Origin: Burkholderiales bacterium
Lineage (GTDB): Bacteria; Pseudomonadota; Gammaproteobacteria; Burkholderiales; Casimicrobiaceae
NCBI GenBank assembly: GCA_020853025.1
Contig: JADYZP010000042.1
Span: 176,917 to 240,916 of the forward strand
Reading direction: 5' to 3'
Length of the DNA stretch: 64,000 nt
The position numbers were made by a program, and so were the translations under genes. Below the pieces are notes generated by a model, which saw nothing but the letters and a program-made list of their open reading frames with translations, ran no database searches and was not told the DNA's origin. Below are positions 32,044-41,025 of the stretch, in pieces (within the stretch, counting starts at the first letter, position 1; every line of letters starts with the position of its first letter).

Positions 32044-32350
32044 CTGCCTCCTCCGCGAAGACGGGAATGGCTGCGACCGGGTTCTCGTGTCCGGGTGCGT
32101 CATCCTGCCGCCACTCCCTGGCGCAACTCGGGGCCTCGCCTCGAGTGGCGCGACGCCGGCGGGAGGGAGCTATCTTAGCCCGTTCATCGTCCCGCGGGGA
32201 CTTCTGACGGTCACCGTTGGCCGGCCGCGACGCGCCACCCGTAATTCCGCTCGGCGGCCGTTAGAATGTGTGGCCCGATCAATGTAGGGCCAAACAACGG
32301 CCGAGGTTGTCGTCGTGCCGACAATTGGCCATTGCCGACGCCGAACTTCG
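32044..32350. promoter_or_regulatory. Divergent region between the acyl-CoA ligase operon and a Crp/Fnr gene
   Basis: A 307-base gap between divergent genes that must contain the operon promoter. An imperfect inverted repeat TTGTCG...CGACAA (32306-32327) overlaps the alternative GTG start of the regulator and could be its own operator. No sigma-70 hexamers stand out. A direct role of the adjacent regulator here is an inference from position. Confidence 0.35.
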
Positions 32351-33025
32351 ATGCTCACGCTTGCCGCCATGCTTCGCGCATCGCCGTGGGCACGCGCGCT
32401 CGCGCCCGCCGACTTGGGCAGGGTCGAGGCCGAGACCGTGACACGTTTGTGCATGGCCGGTTCTCTGGTCTGCCGCAAGGGCGAGCCGGTCGAGACCTGG
32501 ATCGGCGTCGTCGACGGCCTGGTCAAGATGGCCAATGTTTCGGCGCAGGGCAAGTCGACGAGCTTCGTCGGTGTGGGCTCCGGCGGCTGGTTCGGCGAAG
32601 GCTCGCTGCTGAAGGACGAGCCGCGTCGCTATGACATCGTCGCGCTGCGCGATAGCGCGATCGCCTACATGCCGCGCTCGACCTTTATGTGGCTGCTCGA
32701 TACCAGCATGCCCTTCAACCGTTTCCTGCTCACGCAGTTGAACGAACGGCTGGGGCAATTCATCGGCATGGTCGAGCACGGCCGATTGCTCGGACCCGAC
32801 GCCCGGCTCGCACGTTGCCTCGCGTCGATGTTCAATCCGCATCTGTATCCGGGCATCGGCCCGGCGCTGCCGATATCGCAGGACGAGATTGCGCAGCTCG
32901 CGGGAATGTCGCGGCAGCGCGCGAATCGCGCGCTGAAGCGCCTGGAAACGGCGGGACTGCTGCGCATCGACTACGGAGGAATCACCGTCCTCGACCTGCC
33001 GGGACTGCACCGCTTCGACGAATAG
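32351..33025 (+). CDS. Crp/Fnr family transcriptional regulator
   Basis: A 224-residue regulator with an N-terminal cyclic-nucleotide-like barrel (VCRKGEPVETWIGVVDGLVKM, GGWFGEGSLLKDEPRRYDIVAL) and a C-terminal helix-turn-helix (ISQDEIAQLAGMSRQRANRAL). No Fnr-type cluster cysteines. The ATG at 32351 is chosen because family members begin MLTLA..LRASPWA; a GTG at 32315 in the same frame would add 12 residues. It is divergent from the acyl-CoA ligase and so a good candidate to control the liv operon. Confidence 0.88.
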   Translation: MLTLAAMLRASPWARALAPADLGRVEAETVTRLCMAGSLVCRKGEPVETWIGVVDGLVKMANVSAQGKSTSFVGVGSGGWFGEGSLLKDEPRRYDIVALRDSAIAYMPRSTFMWLLDTSMPFNRFLLTQLNERLGQFIGMVEHGRLLGPDARLARCLASMFNPHLYPGIGPALPISQDEIAQLAGMSRQRANRALKRLETAGLLRIDYGGITVLDLPGLHRFDE

Positions 33026-33188
33026 GCGGCCGTCGTCTCATCAGCGCGTGCAGAGCCTGTGTGGCGAGCTTCGCGTCGATGTCCCGTCGGGAAGTCGTCC
33101 GGCCTCGAGAATGAATGTAAAATCGCCCGGCTTCGCAAGCGGCAGGGCAACACGCCGCGCGACAGACCGATCCGTAAGGAGCCCATCG

Positions 33189-34394
33189 ATGCCCCACCCC
33201 GTTCGCGCCTTCGCGATCCGCGCGTTCCCTTTCGCCGTCGTCGCGCTCGTGACCGCCTGCGGTGAATCGCAGCAGGGAGCAGGATTCCATGGTTTTCCTC
33301 CGGCCGCGGTGACGACGCTCAAGCTGGCGCCGCAAACACTCCCGGCAACCTACGAGTACGTGGGCCAGACGACCGGGTCGAAGGAGGTCGAGGTGCGCGC
33401 ACGCGTCACCGGCATCCTGGAACGCAAGCTCTTCCGGGAAGGCGCGCCGGTAAGAACCGGACAGCAACTCTTCCTCATCGATCCGAAACCGCTGCAGGCG
33501 CAGGCCGCGGCACTCGACGCCGACCTCGCTCGTGCGCGCGCGCAGGCGGCGCAGGCCGACCGTGAACTCGCCCGTCTGAAACCGCTGGCCGAGCGCCGGG
33601 CGGTCGGCCAGAAGGAAGCCGACGACGCGCAGTCGAATCTGGAAATCGCGAACGCTTCGGTCAAGGCCGCGCAGGCCAGGCTCGCCGAGCTGCAGTTGCA
33701 GCTGGGCTACACGCGGGTCACCGCGCCGATCTCGGGCCTTTCGAGCCGTGCGCCCAAGTCCGAAGGCAGCCTGGTCACCGCCAACGAGACGCTGCTGACG
33801 ACGATCTCACAGGTCGATCCGATGTGGATTCCTTTTGCGGTGGCCGAGAACGAGCAGCTGGCACTCGATCATGCGGTGAAGGAAGGCCGGCTCACGCTGC
33901 CGAAGGACTACGCCTTCGACGTCGCCGTGCAACTCGCCGACGGTTCGACGCTGGAACGCAAGGGTCGCATCAACTTTGCCGACACGCGGATCAATCCGTC
34001 GACCGGTACCTTCGAGCTGCGTGCCGAGGTGCGCAACGCCGACAACGCGCTGAAGCCAGGACAGTTCGTGCGCGTAAAGCTGCACGGTGCCGTGCGCAAC
34101 AACGCGCTGGCGGTGCCGCAGGTCGCCGTGCTCGATGGGCCGCAGGGCAAGTTCGTCTACGTCGCCGGCCGCGACAAGGACGGCAAGGACGTCGCCACCG
34201 TGCGTCCGGTGACGCTGGGTGAATGGACGAGTGCGGGCGACACCAACCTGTGGATCGTCGAGTCCGGCTTGAAGCCAGGCGACGAAGTGATCGTCGACGG
34301 TGTCGCCAAGCTGCGGCCTGGTGCGCCGATCGTTCTGGGCGGTGCGGCCCCCGCGCCCAAGGATGCACCGGCCAAGGCCGCCACCAAGCGCTGA
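33189..34394 (+). CDS. RND efflux periplasmic adaptor (AcrA/MexA family) lipoprotein
   Basis: A 401-residue membrane-fusion protein. A lipobox ending VTAC places the lipidated cysteine at residue 24. It has the lipoyl half-motifs (VEVRARVTGILERKLFREGAPV and APISGLSSRAPKSEGSLV; the first at 33388-33453), a coiled-coil hairpin of about residues 105-165 rich in Ala/Arg/Glu, and beta-barrel and membrane-proximal domains. AAGGAG precedes the ATG. It joins the RND pump and the outer-membrane channel encoded next into a tripartite exporter. Confidence 0.94.
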   Translation: MPHPVRAFAIRAFPFAVVALVTACGESQQGAGFHGFPPAAVTTLKLAPQTLPATYEYVGQTTGSKEVEVRARVTGILERKLFREGAPVRTGQQLFLIDPKPLQAQAAALDADLARARAQAAQADRELARLKPLAERRAVGQKEADDAQSNLEIANASVKAAQARLAELQLQLGYTRVTAPISGLSSRAPKSEGSLVTANETLLTTISQVDPMWIPFAVAENEQLALDHAVKEGRLTLPKDYAFDVAVQLADGSTLERKGRINFADTRINPSTGTFELRAEVRNADNALKPGQFVRVKLHGAVRNNALAVPQVAVLDGPQGKFVYVAGRDKDGKDVATVRPVTLGEWTSAGDTNLWIVESGLKPGDEVIVDGVAKLRPGAPIVLGGAAPAPKDAPAKAATKR

Positions 34395-34416
34395 TCCACG
34401 AGCCGGCGAAACCCTC

Positions 34417-37400
34417 ATGCTTTCGCGCTTCTTTATCGACCGCCCGATCTTCGCGGCGGTCATCTCGATCTTCCTGGTGCTGGCCGGACTCGCGGCCATG
34501 CGTACGCTGCCGGTGGCGCAATATCCGGAAATCGCGCCGCCGGTCGTGACGGTACAGGCGGTTTATCCTGGGGCGTCGGCCGAGGTGGTCGAGCAGACGG
34601 TCGCCGCACCGATCGAGAACGCGATCAACGGCGTCCCGGGCATGATGTACATGAGTTCGAATTCCTCTTCGAACGGCGTCGTGCAGATCGAGATCACCTT
34701 CGAGATCGGCACCGACGTCGACATCGCCGCGGTCAACGTCAACAACCGCATCAAGCAGGTCGAGTCGCGCCTGCCGGAGGAGGTGCGGCGGCAGGGCGTC
34801 ACCGTCGAGCGCGGCAGTTCGTCGTTCCTGCAGGTGGTCGCGTTCTATTCGCCCGACGACCGCTACAGCGATCTGTTCACGTCGAACTACGTGACGCTGA
34901 ATGTGTTGGACGAAATCAAGCGGCTGCCCGGCACGACCAACGTCCAGATCTTTGGCGCCAAGGACTACGCGATGCGGATCTGGCTCAATCCGGACCGCCT
35001 CGCGCAGCTGAAGCTGACGCCCGCCGACGTAATCGCCGCGGTCAACGAGCAGAACGCGCAGTTCGCCGCCGGCAAGGTCGGCCAGTCGCCGATCGGCCGC
35101 GGTCAGGACCTCGTATACACGGTGACCACCCGTGGCCGCCTCTCCGAGCCCAAAGAGTTCGAGCAGATCATCGTCCGCGCCAATCCGGACGGCTCGTCGG
35201 TGCGGCTGGGCGACATCGCGCGCGTCGAGCTGGGATCGAAGGATTACGAGTTCAACGGCCGCTACAACGGCAATCGCGCGACGCTGGTCGGCATCTTCCT
35301 GGCACCCGGCGCCAACGCGCTCGACGTGGCCAAGTCTTCGCACCAGCTGCTGGCGAGTTTGTCCGAGCGTTTTCCAGACGGCCTGGCGTACCGCGTATCC
35401 TTCGACACCACGCGCTTCGTCGAAGTTTCGATCCGCGAGGTGCTGATCACGCTTACCGAGGCGATGCTGCTGGTGTTCCTGGTCGTCTACCTATTCCTGC
35501 AAAGCTGGCGCGCGGCGATCATTCCCTTTGCCGCGGTGCCCGTGGCGCTAATCGGCACCTTCGCCGGCATTTTCTTGCTCGGCTATTCGATCAACACGCT
35601 GACGCTGTTCGCGATGGTGCTGTCGATCGGGATCGTCGTCGACGACGCGATCGTCGTGCTGGAGAACGTCGAGCGGATCATGCGCGAGGACCGCCTGGCG
35701 CCACGCGACGCCGCGGTGAAGGCGATGCGCGAGGTGACTGGACCGATTATCGCGATCGTGTTGACGCTGGTCGCCGTCTTCGTGCCCATCGCCTTTCTCG
35801 GCGGCCTGACCGGCGAGCTCTATCGACAGTTCGCGGTGACCATCTCGATGTCGGTGGTCATTTCCGGCATCGTCGCGTTGACGCTGTCGCCAGCGCTGTG
35901 CGCGCTGATCCTGAAGCCGCACGTCGAGCCGCGCGGGTTTTTCCGCTGGTTCAATCGCTGGTTCGACGGCGTGCGCGTGCGCTACACGCACGGCGTCGCG
36001 TTCCTCATTCGCCACGGCATCGTTGCGCTGACGCTGTACGCGCTGATGGTCGGCGGCGCCGTGTTCATGTGGCGCATCACGCCGGGTAGCCTCGTGCCCG
36101 ACGAGGACCAGGGCTTCTACATCAGCGCGGTCATCCTGCCCGACGGCGCGACGCTGGAACGCACGCAAAAGGTCGTCGACCAGGTCGAGGCGGCAATTCG
36201 CAGCAATCCCAACAACCAGGATGTCGTCTCCTTTACGGGCTTCGACTTCATCGGCGGTGGCTTTCGCAACAACGCCGCCACGCTGTTCGTCACCCAGAAG
36301 CCTTGGGACGAGCGCAAGGTCACCGTCCAGCAGCTGGTCGGCGAGCTGTTCGCGAAGACCGCGCACATCAAGGAAGCGTTGGTACTGGCCTTCAACCCGC
36401 CGCCGATCTTCGGGCTCGGCAACACCGGCGGCTTCGAGTTCTACATCCAGAACCGCGGCGACGGCGGGTCGGCGCGATTGTCGGAGGTGACGGATGCGTT
36501 CCTCGCCCGCGTCAATGCCGACCCGCAGCTCGGTGGCGCGCAGACGCTTTGGCACGCCGCCGTGCCGCAGCTCGCTATCGACGTCGACCGCGAGAAGGCG
36601 AAGAAGATCGGCGTGCCGATCAACGATATCTTCGCCACGTTGTCGGCGACGATGGGCACCTATTATGTCAACGACTTCAACAAGTATGGTCGCACCTGGC
36701 AGGTGCTGATGTCGGCTGAGCCGCAGTTTCGCAAAAAGCCCGATGACATCACTGGCGTCTACGTCCGCTCGCGTACCGGCGAGATGGTACCGCTGTCTTC
36801 GCTCGCTACCGTGAAGTATGCGTCCGGCCCCGATTCGCTCGACCGCTTCAACAACCTGCGTGCGGTGAAGATCTTCGGCCAGGCCGCACCCGGTATCAGT
36901 TCCGGCCAGGCGATCGCGCGCGTCGAGCAGATCGCACGCGAAGTGCTGCCTCCGGATTTCAGCTACGACTGGAGCGGCTCGTCCTACCAGGAGAAGCGAT
37001 CCGGCGGCGCGTCGACTTTCGCGCTGGGACTCGCCGTCATCATGGTATTTCTGATCCTGGCCGCGCAGTACGAACGCTGGTCGCTGCCGCTCGCCGTGCT
37101 GCTGGCGCTGCCCTTCGGCACCTTCGGCGCCCTGGTGGCGGTCGGCGCACGGCACCTCACCAGCGACGTCTATTTCCAGATCGGACTCGTCACACTGCTG
37201 GGGCTCGCCGCGAAGAACGCGATCCTGATCGTCGAATTCGCGCTCTACAAGCACGAGGAAGGCATGTCCGCATCGGCGTCGGCGATCGAAGGCGCACGGC
37301 TGCGCTTCCGGCCGATCCTGATGACCTCGCTGGCATTCATCTTCGGCGTGCTGCCGCTGGCGCTGTCCACCGGCGCCGGCGCCGGTGCGCGGCATTCGGT

Positions 37401-37620
37401 GGGCACCGGCGTCGCCGGCGGCATGTTCGCTGCCACCTTCCTCGCGATCTTCTTTGTGCCGGTTTTTTTCAAGATCATTTTCGATCGCCATGTCACCGAA
37501 CGCCGGTCGACGCGCGCAATCTTCGACGAAATCGAGCATGCGCGTCACGCACAGCACGTGGCACCGCAAACGCCCGGCCATCCGCCGCGCGGTACCGCGG
37601 GGGGGACGCATGAGGCCTAG
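34417..37620 (+). CDS. RND multidrug efflux permease (AcrB/MexB family)
   Basis: A 1067-residue inner-membrane proton/drug antiporter. It starts MLSRFFIDRPIFAAVISI, has twelve expected helices and two large periplasmic loops, and carries the proton-relay aspartate pair in SIGIVVDDAIVVLENVERIM. The length is normal for the HAE1 group. The substrates exported cannot be deduced. The gene starts 22 bases after the adaptor and its end overlaps the outer-membrane gene by eleven bases. No TetR/MarR repressor gene lies beside the pump. Confidence 0.96.
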   Translation: MLSRFFIDRPIFAAVISIFLVLAGLAAMRTLPVAQYPEIAPPVVTVQAVYPGASAEVVEQTVAAPIENAINGVPGMMYMSSNSSSNGVVQIEITFEIGTDVDIAAVNVNNRIKQVESRLPEEVRRQGVTVERGSSSFLQVVAFYSPDDRYSDLFTSNYVTLNVLDEIKRLPGTTNVQIFGAKDYAMRIWLNPDRLAQLKLTPADVIAAVNEQNAQFAAGKVGQSPIGRGQDLVYTVTTRGRLSEPKEFEQIIVRANPDGSSVRLGDIARVELGSKDYEFNGRYNGNRATLVGIFLAPGANALDVAKSSHQLLASLSERFPDGLAYRVSFDTTRFVEVSIREVLITLTEAMLLVFLVVYLFLQSWRAAIIPFAAVPVALIGTFAGIFLLGYSINTLTLFAMVLSIGIVVDDAIVVLENVERIMREDRLAPRDAAVKAMREVTGPIIAIVLTLVAVFVPIAFLGGLTGELYRQFAVTISMSVVISGIVALTLSPALCALILKPHVEPRGFFRWFNRWFDGVRVRYTHGVAFLIRHGIVALTLYALMVGGAVFMWRITPGSLVPDEDQGFYISAVILPDGATLERTQKVVDQVEAAIRSNPNNQDVVSFTGFDFIGGGFRNNAATLFVTQKPWDERKVTVQQLVGELFAKTAHIKEALVLAFNPPPIFGLGNTGGFEFYIQNRGDGGSARLSEVTDAFLARVNADPQLGGAQTLWHAAVPQLAIDVDREKAKKIGVPINDIFATLSATMGTYYVNDFNKYGRTWQVLMSAEPQFRKKPDDITGVYVRSRTGEMVPLSSLATVKYASGPDSLDRFNNLRAVKIFGQAAPGISSGQAIARVEQIAREVLPPDFSYDWSGSSYQEKRSGGASTFALGLAVIMVFLILAAQYERWSLPLAVLLALPFGTFGALVAVGARHLTSDVYFQIGLVTLLGLAAKNAILIVEFALYKHEEGMSASASAIEGARLRFRPILMTSLAFIFGVLPLALSTGAGAGARHSVGTGVAGGMFAATFLAIFFVPVFFKIIFDRHVTERRSTRAIFDEIEHARHAQHVAPQTPGHPPRGTAGGTHEA

Positions 37621-39025
37621 CCTGCCAGGCATGCTGGTGGCAGCGATGCTGTCCGCTTGCGCGGTGACGCAGCCGGTGCCGCCGAAGCTCGACCTGCCGC
37701 AGGGTTCGGCGACCGCGGCACAGAACGAACTGCTCGAGCACTGGTGGACCGCGTTCAACGACCCGGTGCTCGACGCGCTGATCGACGAGGCCTTCGCCCA
37801 CAACCTCGACATCCAGCTCTCGCTGGCACGCATCGGCGCCGCACGCGCACAGGTGCTGCTGGCGCAGTCGTACCTGGCGCCGGCGGTCGGTCTCGTCGGC
37901 AACGGCGCCCGAACCCGGATTTCTGCCGAGACATCGCCGGCGCTGCCGCCGGGTGCCGTGCAGACGTCGAACAACTTCGGGCTTGCCGTGCAGCTTGCCT
38001 ACGAACTCGACGTCTGGGGCAAGTACCGCAGCGGCCTGCTCGCGGCCACCAACGATCTTGCGGCATCGCGCTACTACCGCGAAACCGTGCGCATCGGCGT
38101 CGCCGCCGAAGTCGCCAGCGCGTACTTTCGCCTGCGGGCCGCCGACGCCGAAGCAAAGTTGCTCGACGACACGCTGCGCCTGCGCACCGAAACCGTGAAA
38201 CTGCAGCGCGACCGTTTCGAAGGCGGCATCATCGGCGAATACGACCTGCGCACGGCCGAAGCCGAGCGCTCGGCCGTCGTCGCCGACATTGCGCGTACGC
38301 AGAAGGCCATTCTCCAGCTCGAGTCTGCCGTCGCGACGCTGACCGGACGCTCGCCGCGCGCCGTGTTCACGCCGGCGGTCACGCGCGGCGCGGCCATCGA
38401 CGACGTCACCGAAGTGCCGGCGTTGCCGTCGGGACTGCCGTCGGGGCTCATCGAAAGGCGGCCCGACATCCGGCGCTCCGAGGCGCTGATGGCCGCCTCC
38501 GACCTGCGCATCCAGCAGGCGCGGGCCAGCTACTTTCCGTCGCTGACGCTGACCGGTGCCTACGGCGTCGAATCGGCGGCGATGTCGAGCCTGTTTTCCG
38601 GTCCTGCCGGAATCTGGAACATCGGTCTCGGACTGGTGCAGCCGTTGCTCGGACTGAAGGCGATCGAGGCGGATGTGGAACTCGCCACCACGCGGCGCGA
38701 CCAGGCGATCGTCGAATATCGACAGACCGTGCAGGTCGCATTCCGCGAAGTGCACGACGCGCTGATCGCCAACCGTTCCGCGCGCGACGTGCTGGCGGCG
38801 GAAACCGACCGCCGCGACCGGATCACGATTGCGTTCGAAGTCGCACAGCTTCGCTACGACGCAGGACGCACGTCGTTCCTCGAGGTGATCGACGCGCAGC
38901 GCCAGCTGCTCGCCGCCGAAACGCTACGGCTGGCCGCCGCCCGCGACGCCAAGCTCTCGATCGTCGACTTCGCGAAAGCATTGGGTGGTGGCTGGGATCC
39001 GGCGCAGTACGCTGCGGTTCGCTGA
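37610..39025 (+). CDS. Outer-membrane efflux lipoprotein (NodT/OprM family)
   Basis: A 471-residue TolC-like channel subunit. A lipobox LSAC gives lipidation at Cys17. Two OEP repeats follow (HWWTAFNDPVLDALIDEAF, NLDIQLSLARIGAARAQ and a second repeat around LIERRPDIRRSEALMAA), as in OprM. Start at ATG 37610 overlaps the end of the RND permease gene, so all three parts of the pump are translated from one message. Confidence 0.94.
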   Translation: MRPSLPGMLVAAMLSACAVTQPVPPKLDLPQGSATAAQNELLEHWWTAFNDPVLDALIDEAFAHNLDIQLSLARIGAARAQVLLAQSYLAPAVGLVGNGARTRISAETSPALPPGAVQTSNNFGLAVQLAYELDVWGKYRSGLLAATNDLAASRYYRETVRIGVAAEVASAYFRLRAADAEAKLLDDTLRLRTETVKLQRDRFEGGIIGEYDLRTAEAERSAVVADIARTQKAILQLESAVATLTGRSPRAVFTPAVTRGAAIDDVTEVPALPSGLPSGLIERRPDIRRSEALMAASDLRIQQARASYFPSLTLTGAYGVESAAMSSLFSGPAGIWNIGLGLVQPLLGLKAIEADVELATTRRDQAIVEYRQTVQVAFREVHDALIANRSARDVLAAETDRRDRITIAFEVAQLRYDAGRTSFLEVIDAQRQLLAAETLRLAAARDAKLSIVDFAKALGGGWDPAQYAAVR

Positions 39026-39103
39026 CGTCGCCGCAGACCGCGCTTCCGTCGGCATCCTCGACTGTGCGAAGATGGCACGGTCGACATGCCTGGTGAACCA
39101 CCG

Positions 39104-39559
39104 ATGCTGAACACCGCGCGATCTCGCCCGAAAATCGTCGTTGCCGTGATCGCTGCGCTCGTCGCACTCGCCGCCGCCGCGCAGTCGCCGTTGACCGTGC
39201 AGCGCTTCGAATGTCTTGGCGAGGAGCCGTCGTGGCGGCTGGACGTCAGCGGCGTCACCGCTACCTACACGACGCTCGGAGCCAAGGGCAAGCGCGTGGT
39301 GGTCTTTCGCGGTTCGCTGCAGGCAATGTCGTTCCTGACGCCCGCTGTCTACGTTTGGCGCGGCGACACCACGCAACTGCCGCGCGAGACGCTGGTGGTG
39401 TCGCTGCGCGAAGAGGCATGCCGGTCGACGATGGCCGACACGCCTCCGCTCACGCACCGGGCGATCCTGTCGCTCAAGGCCGGCGAGGCCTTGACCGGCT
39501 GCTGCACGCTGCGCATGCGAACTTCGCCACCGGGCGGCAGCGCAACAGGTGCCCGATGA
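39104..39559 (+). CDS. Secreted COG3650-like protein
   Basis: A 151-residue protein with a signal peptide ([19 protein letters not shown]) and a small domain with [15 protein letters not shown] near its start and a C-terminal TGCCTL. The (R/D)C.GxEPFW.L-type motif is seen in COG3650 and HslJ-neighbouring domains; the function is unknown. An in-frame ATG at 39086 would add six residues before the signal peptide. Its TGA overlaps the next ATG (ATGA). Confidence 0.65.
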   Translation: MLNTARSRPKIVVAVIAALVALAAAAQSPLTVQRFECLGEEPSWRLDVSGVTATYTTLGAKGKRVVVFRGSLQAMSFLTPAVYVWRGDTTQLPRETLVVSLREEACRSTMADTPPLTHRAILSLKAGEALTGCCTLRMRTSPPGGSATGAR

Positions 39560-40293
39560 TACGTACCCATCAGCAACCGTTGTCCGATCGCGACGTCGAA
39601 CTGCTCGACCAGATCCTGACCAGGATTCCCGACGACCGCAATCCACTCGACGTCGCGATGCTCGACGGCTACCTGGTCGGTGTGCTGCTGCAACCCGAAG
39701 TCGTGCTGCCGTCGGCATGGCTGCCGCGGGTGTTCGACGCCGATGGAACCGAAGGCGCGCTGCCCGATCCGGAAGAGGCACGTCGCGCCGGCGAGCTCGT
39801 GATGCGCCGCTACAACGAACTCGCGGCCTGCATCGCCGCCCGCGAAGCATTCGATCCGATCGTCTTCGAATTCGAGGACGCGTCGGGCGCGCCGGTCACC
39901 GGCCGTGACGCACTCATCGCGCTGGCGCCGTGGGCCGGTGGTTTCGTCAATGCGCTGAATACCTTTCCTGCGTTGTCCACCCTTGCCGAGCACGACGACG
40001 ACGTGGCAGCGCTGCTGTTCGCGATTCTCCGTCACCTGCCGATCGATCCCGACGCTGCGCAGGCGGAGCGCGACGAGCTCGCGCACGCGCAGGCCGAACT
40101 CGACGCCGAGGCGCCGCTGCATGACCTGGACGAGGCGATCGGCGATCTCGTCGACAACATCCTGGACATCGCCGAAATCACTCGGCCGAACCGCCCGGTC
40201 ACGCGCAGCGCGCCCAAGGTCGGGCGCAACGATCCTTGCCCCTGCGGCAGCGGTCGCAAGTACAAGTCCTGCCACGGACGCGAAGCAGGTTGA
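39556..40293 (+). CDS. UPF0149/YecA family protein with SEC-C zinc motif
   Basis: A 245-residue protein with an all-helical UPF0149 domain ([35 protein letters not shown]) and a C-terminal SEC-C motif, [17 protein letters not shown], with three Cys and one His for zinc. The SEC-C motif is shared with SecA, so ribosome or translocation contacts are possible, but no role is proven. It is coupled to the preceding gene by a four-base overlap. Confidence 0.92.
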   Translation: MIRTHQQPLSDRDVELLDQILTRIPDDRNPLDVAMLDGYLVGVLLQPEVVLPSAWLPRVFDADGTEGALPDPEEARRAGELVMRRYNELAACIAAREAFDPIVFEFEDASGAPVTGRDALIALAPWAGGFVNALNTFPALSTLAEHDDDVAALLFAILRHLPIDPDAAQAERDELAHAQAELDAEAPLHDLDEAIGDLVDNILDIAEITRPNRPVTRSAPKVGRNDPCPCGSGRKYKSCHGREAG

Positions 40294-40334
40294 GCCTGCC
40301 GTTCACGGCAGTTCCGGCGGGGTGGCTCGAAGCG

Positions 40335-40982
40335 TCAGTCGTCGGCCTTGAAGACGACGCTGAAAGGGCGCGGAATGTCGATGAGCTGCTTGAAAAAGCG
40401 CACCTCGATGAAGCTGTTTTGACGCTCGAACAGCTCGCGGATTCGTTCGGTGCCTTCGGTCGGCACGGTTGCGCGTCCGATCAGCGTCTTCTGCCCCGGC
40501 GCGCGGCGACGGCCGGTAATGGCGAGCGACAACTCGGCAATGTCCGCCTGTCGGCTCATGTAGCTGCCGTGCACGGCAACCGCCTCGATCTCGTACTTGT
40601 TCCGTGTGGCCGTGCGGTTGAAGCGTTGCGCGAGCTCGGCGCAATGCGCCAGCAGCATCTGCGCCTGCGTTCGCGCCAACGGCTCGACGATGCGTGCGGC
40701 GGCGATCTCGCGCAAGCGCGTCGTCACCGCGTAGCGGGCGGCGTTGTCCGAAAGCGGCTTCAGCACGCCGTCGGCGACCATCTGCTCGACGATCGCCCTG
40801 CTCGCACCCGCGGTCAGCCGGAAATCCTCGACCAGCGCGTCCAGGGGTAGCGTCGCCGGCACCTTCGCATCGTCGGTGAAACGGGACAGCACGCGGTTGG
40901 CGGCGTCGCGCAGACGCCGCGGATCCAACCCGAAATAGAGGTGTTTTGCGACCAGCGTCATCGTCTTCACTGCCGGCTCCAT
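40335..40982 (-). CDS. Uncharacterised protein with a possible nucleotidyltransferase-like motif
   Basis: A 215-residue protein I do not recognise. The N-terminal 100 residues look like a helical, winged-helix-type region (LPLDALVEDFRLTAGASRAIVEQMVADGVL is spread over 40750-40840). The second half contains VHGSYMSRQADIAELSLAI, which loosely recalls the GS...D pattern of nucleotidyltransferases but lacks a clear DxD. It begins 43 bases after icmF in the same orientation, so they may share a message. Functional assignment would be a guess. Confidence 0.7.
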   Translation of the reverse strand: MEPAVKTMTLVAKHLYFGLDPRRLRDAANRVLSRFTDDAKVPATLPLDALVEDFRLTAGASRAIVEQMVADGVLKPLSDNAARYAVTTRLREIAAARIVEPLARTQAQMLLAHCAELAQRFNRTATRNKYEIEAVAVHGSYMSRQADIAELSLAITGRRRAPGQKTLIGRATVPTEGTERIRELFERQNSFIEVRFFKQLIDIPRPFSVVFKADD

Positions 40983-41025
40983 TAGGACAACAGCATAAAA
41001 GCTACCACAATTCGCCGACTGTGGC

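Noticed and set aside
35548..37974. An 808-codon open frame on the minus strand opposite the RND permease
   Set aside because: Repeated short Arg/Asp/Gln/His-rich runs without any motif; it is an antisense shadow of the RND and outer-membrane genes.
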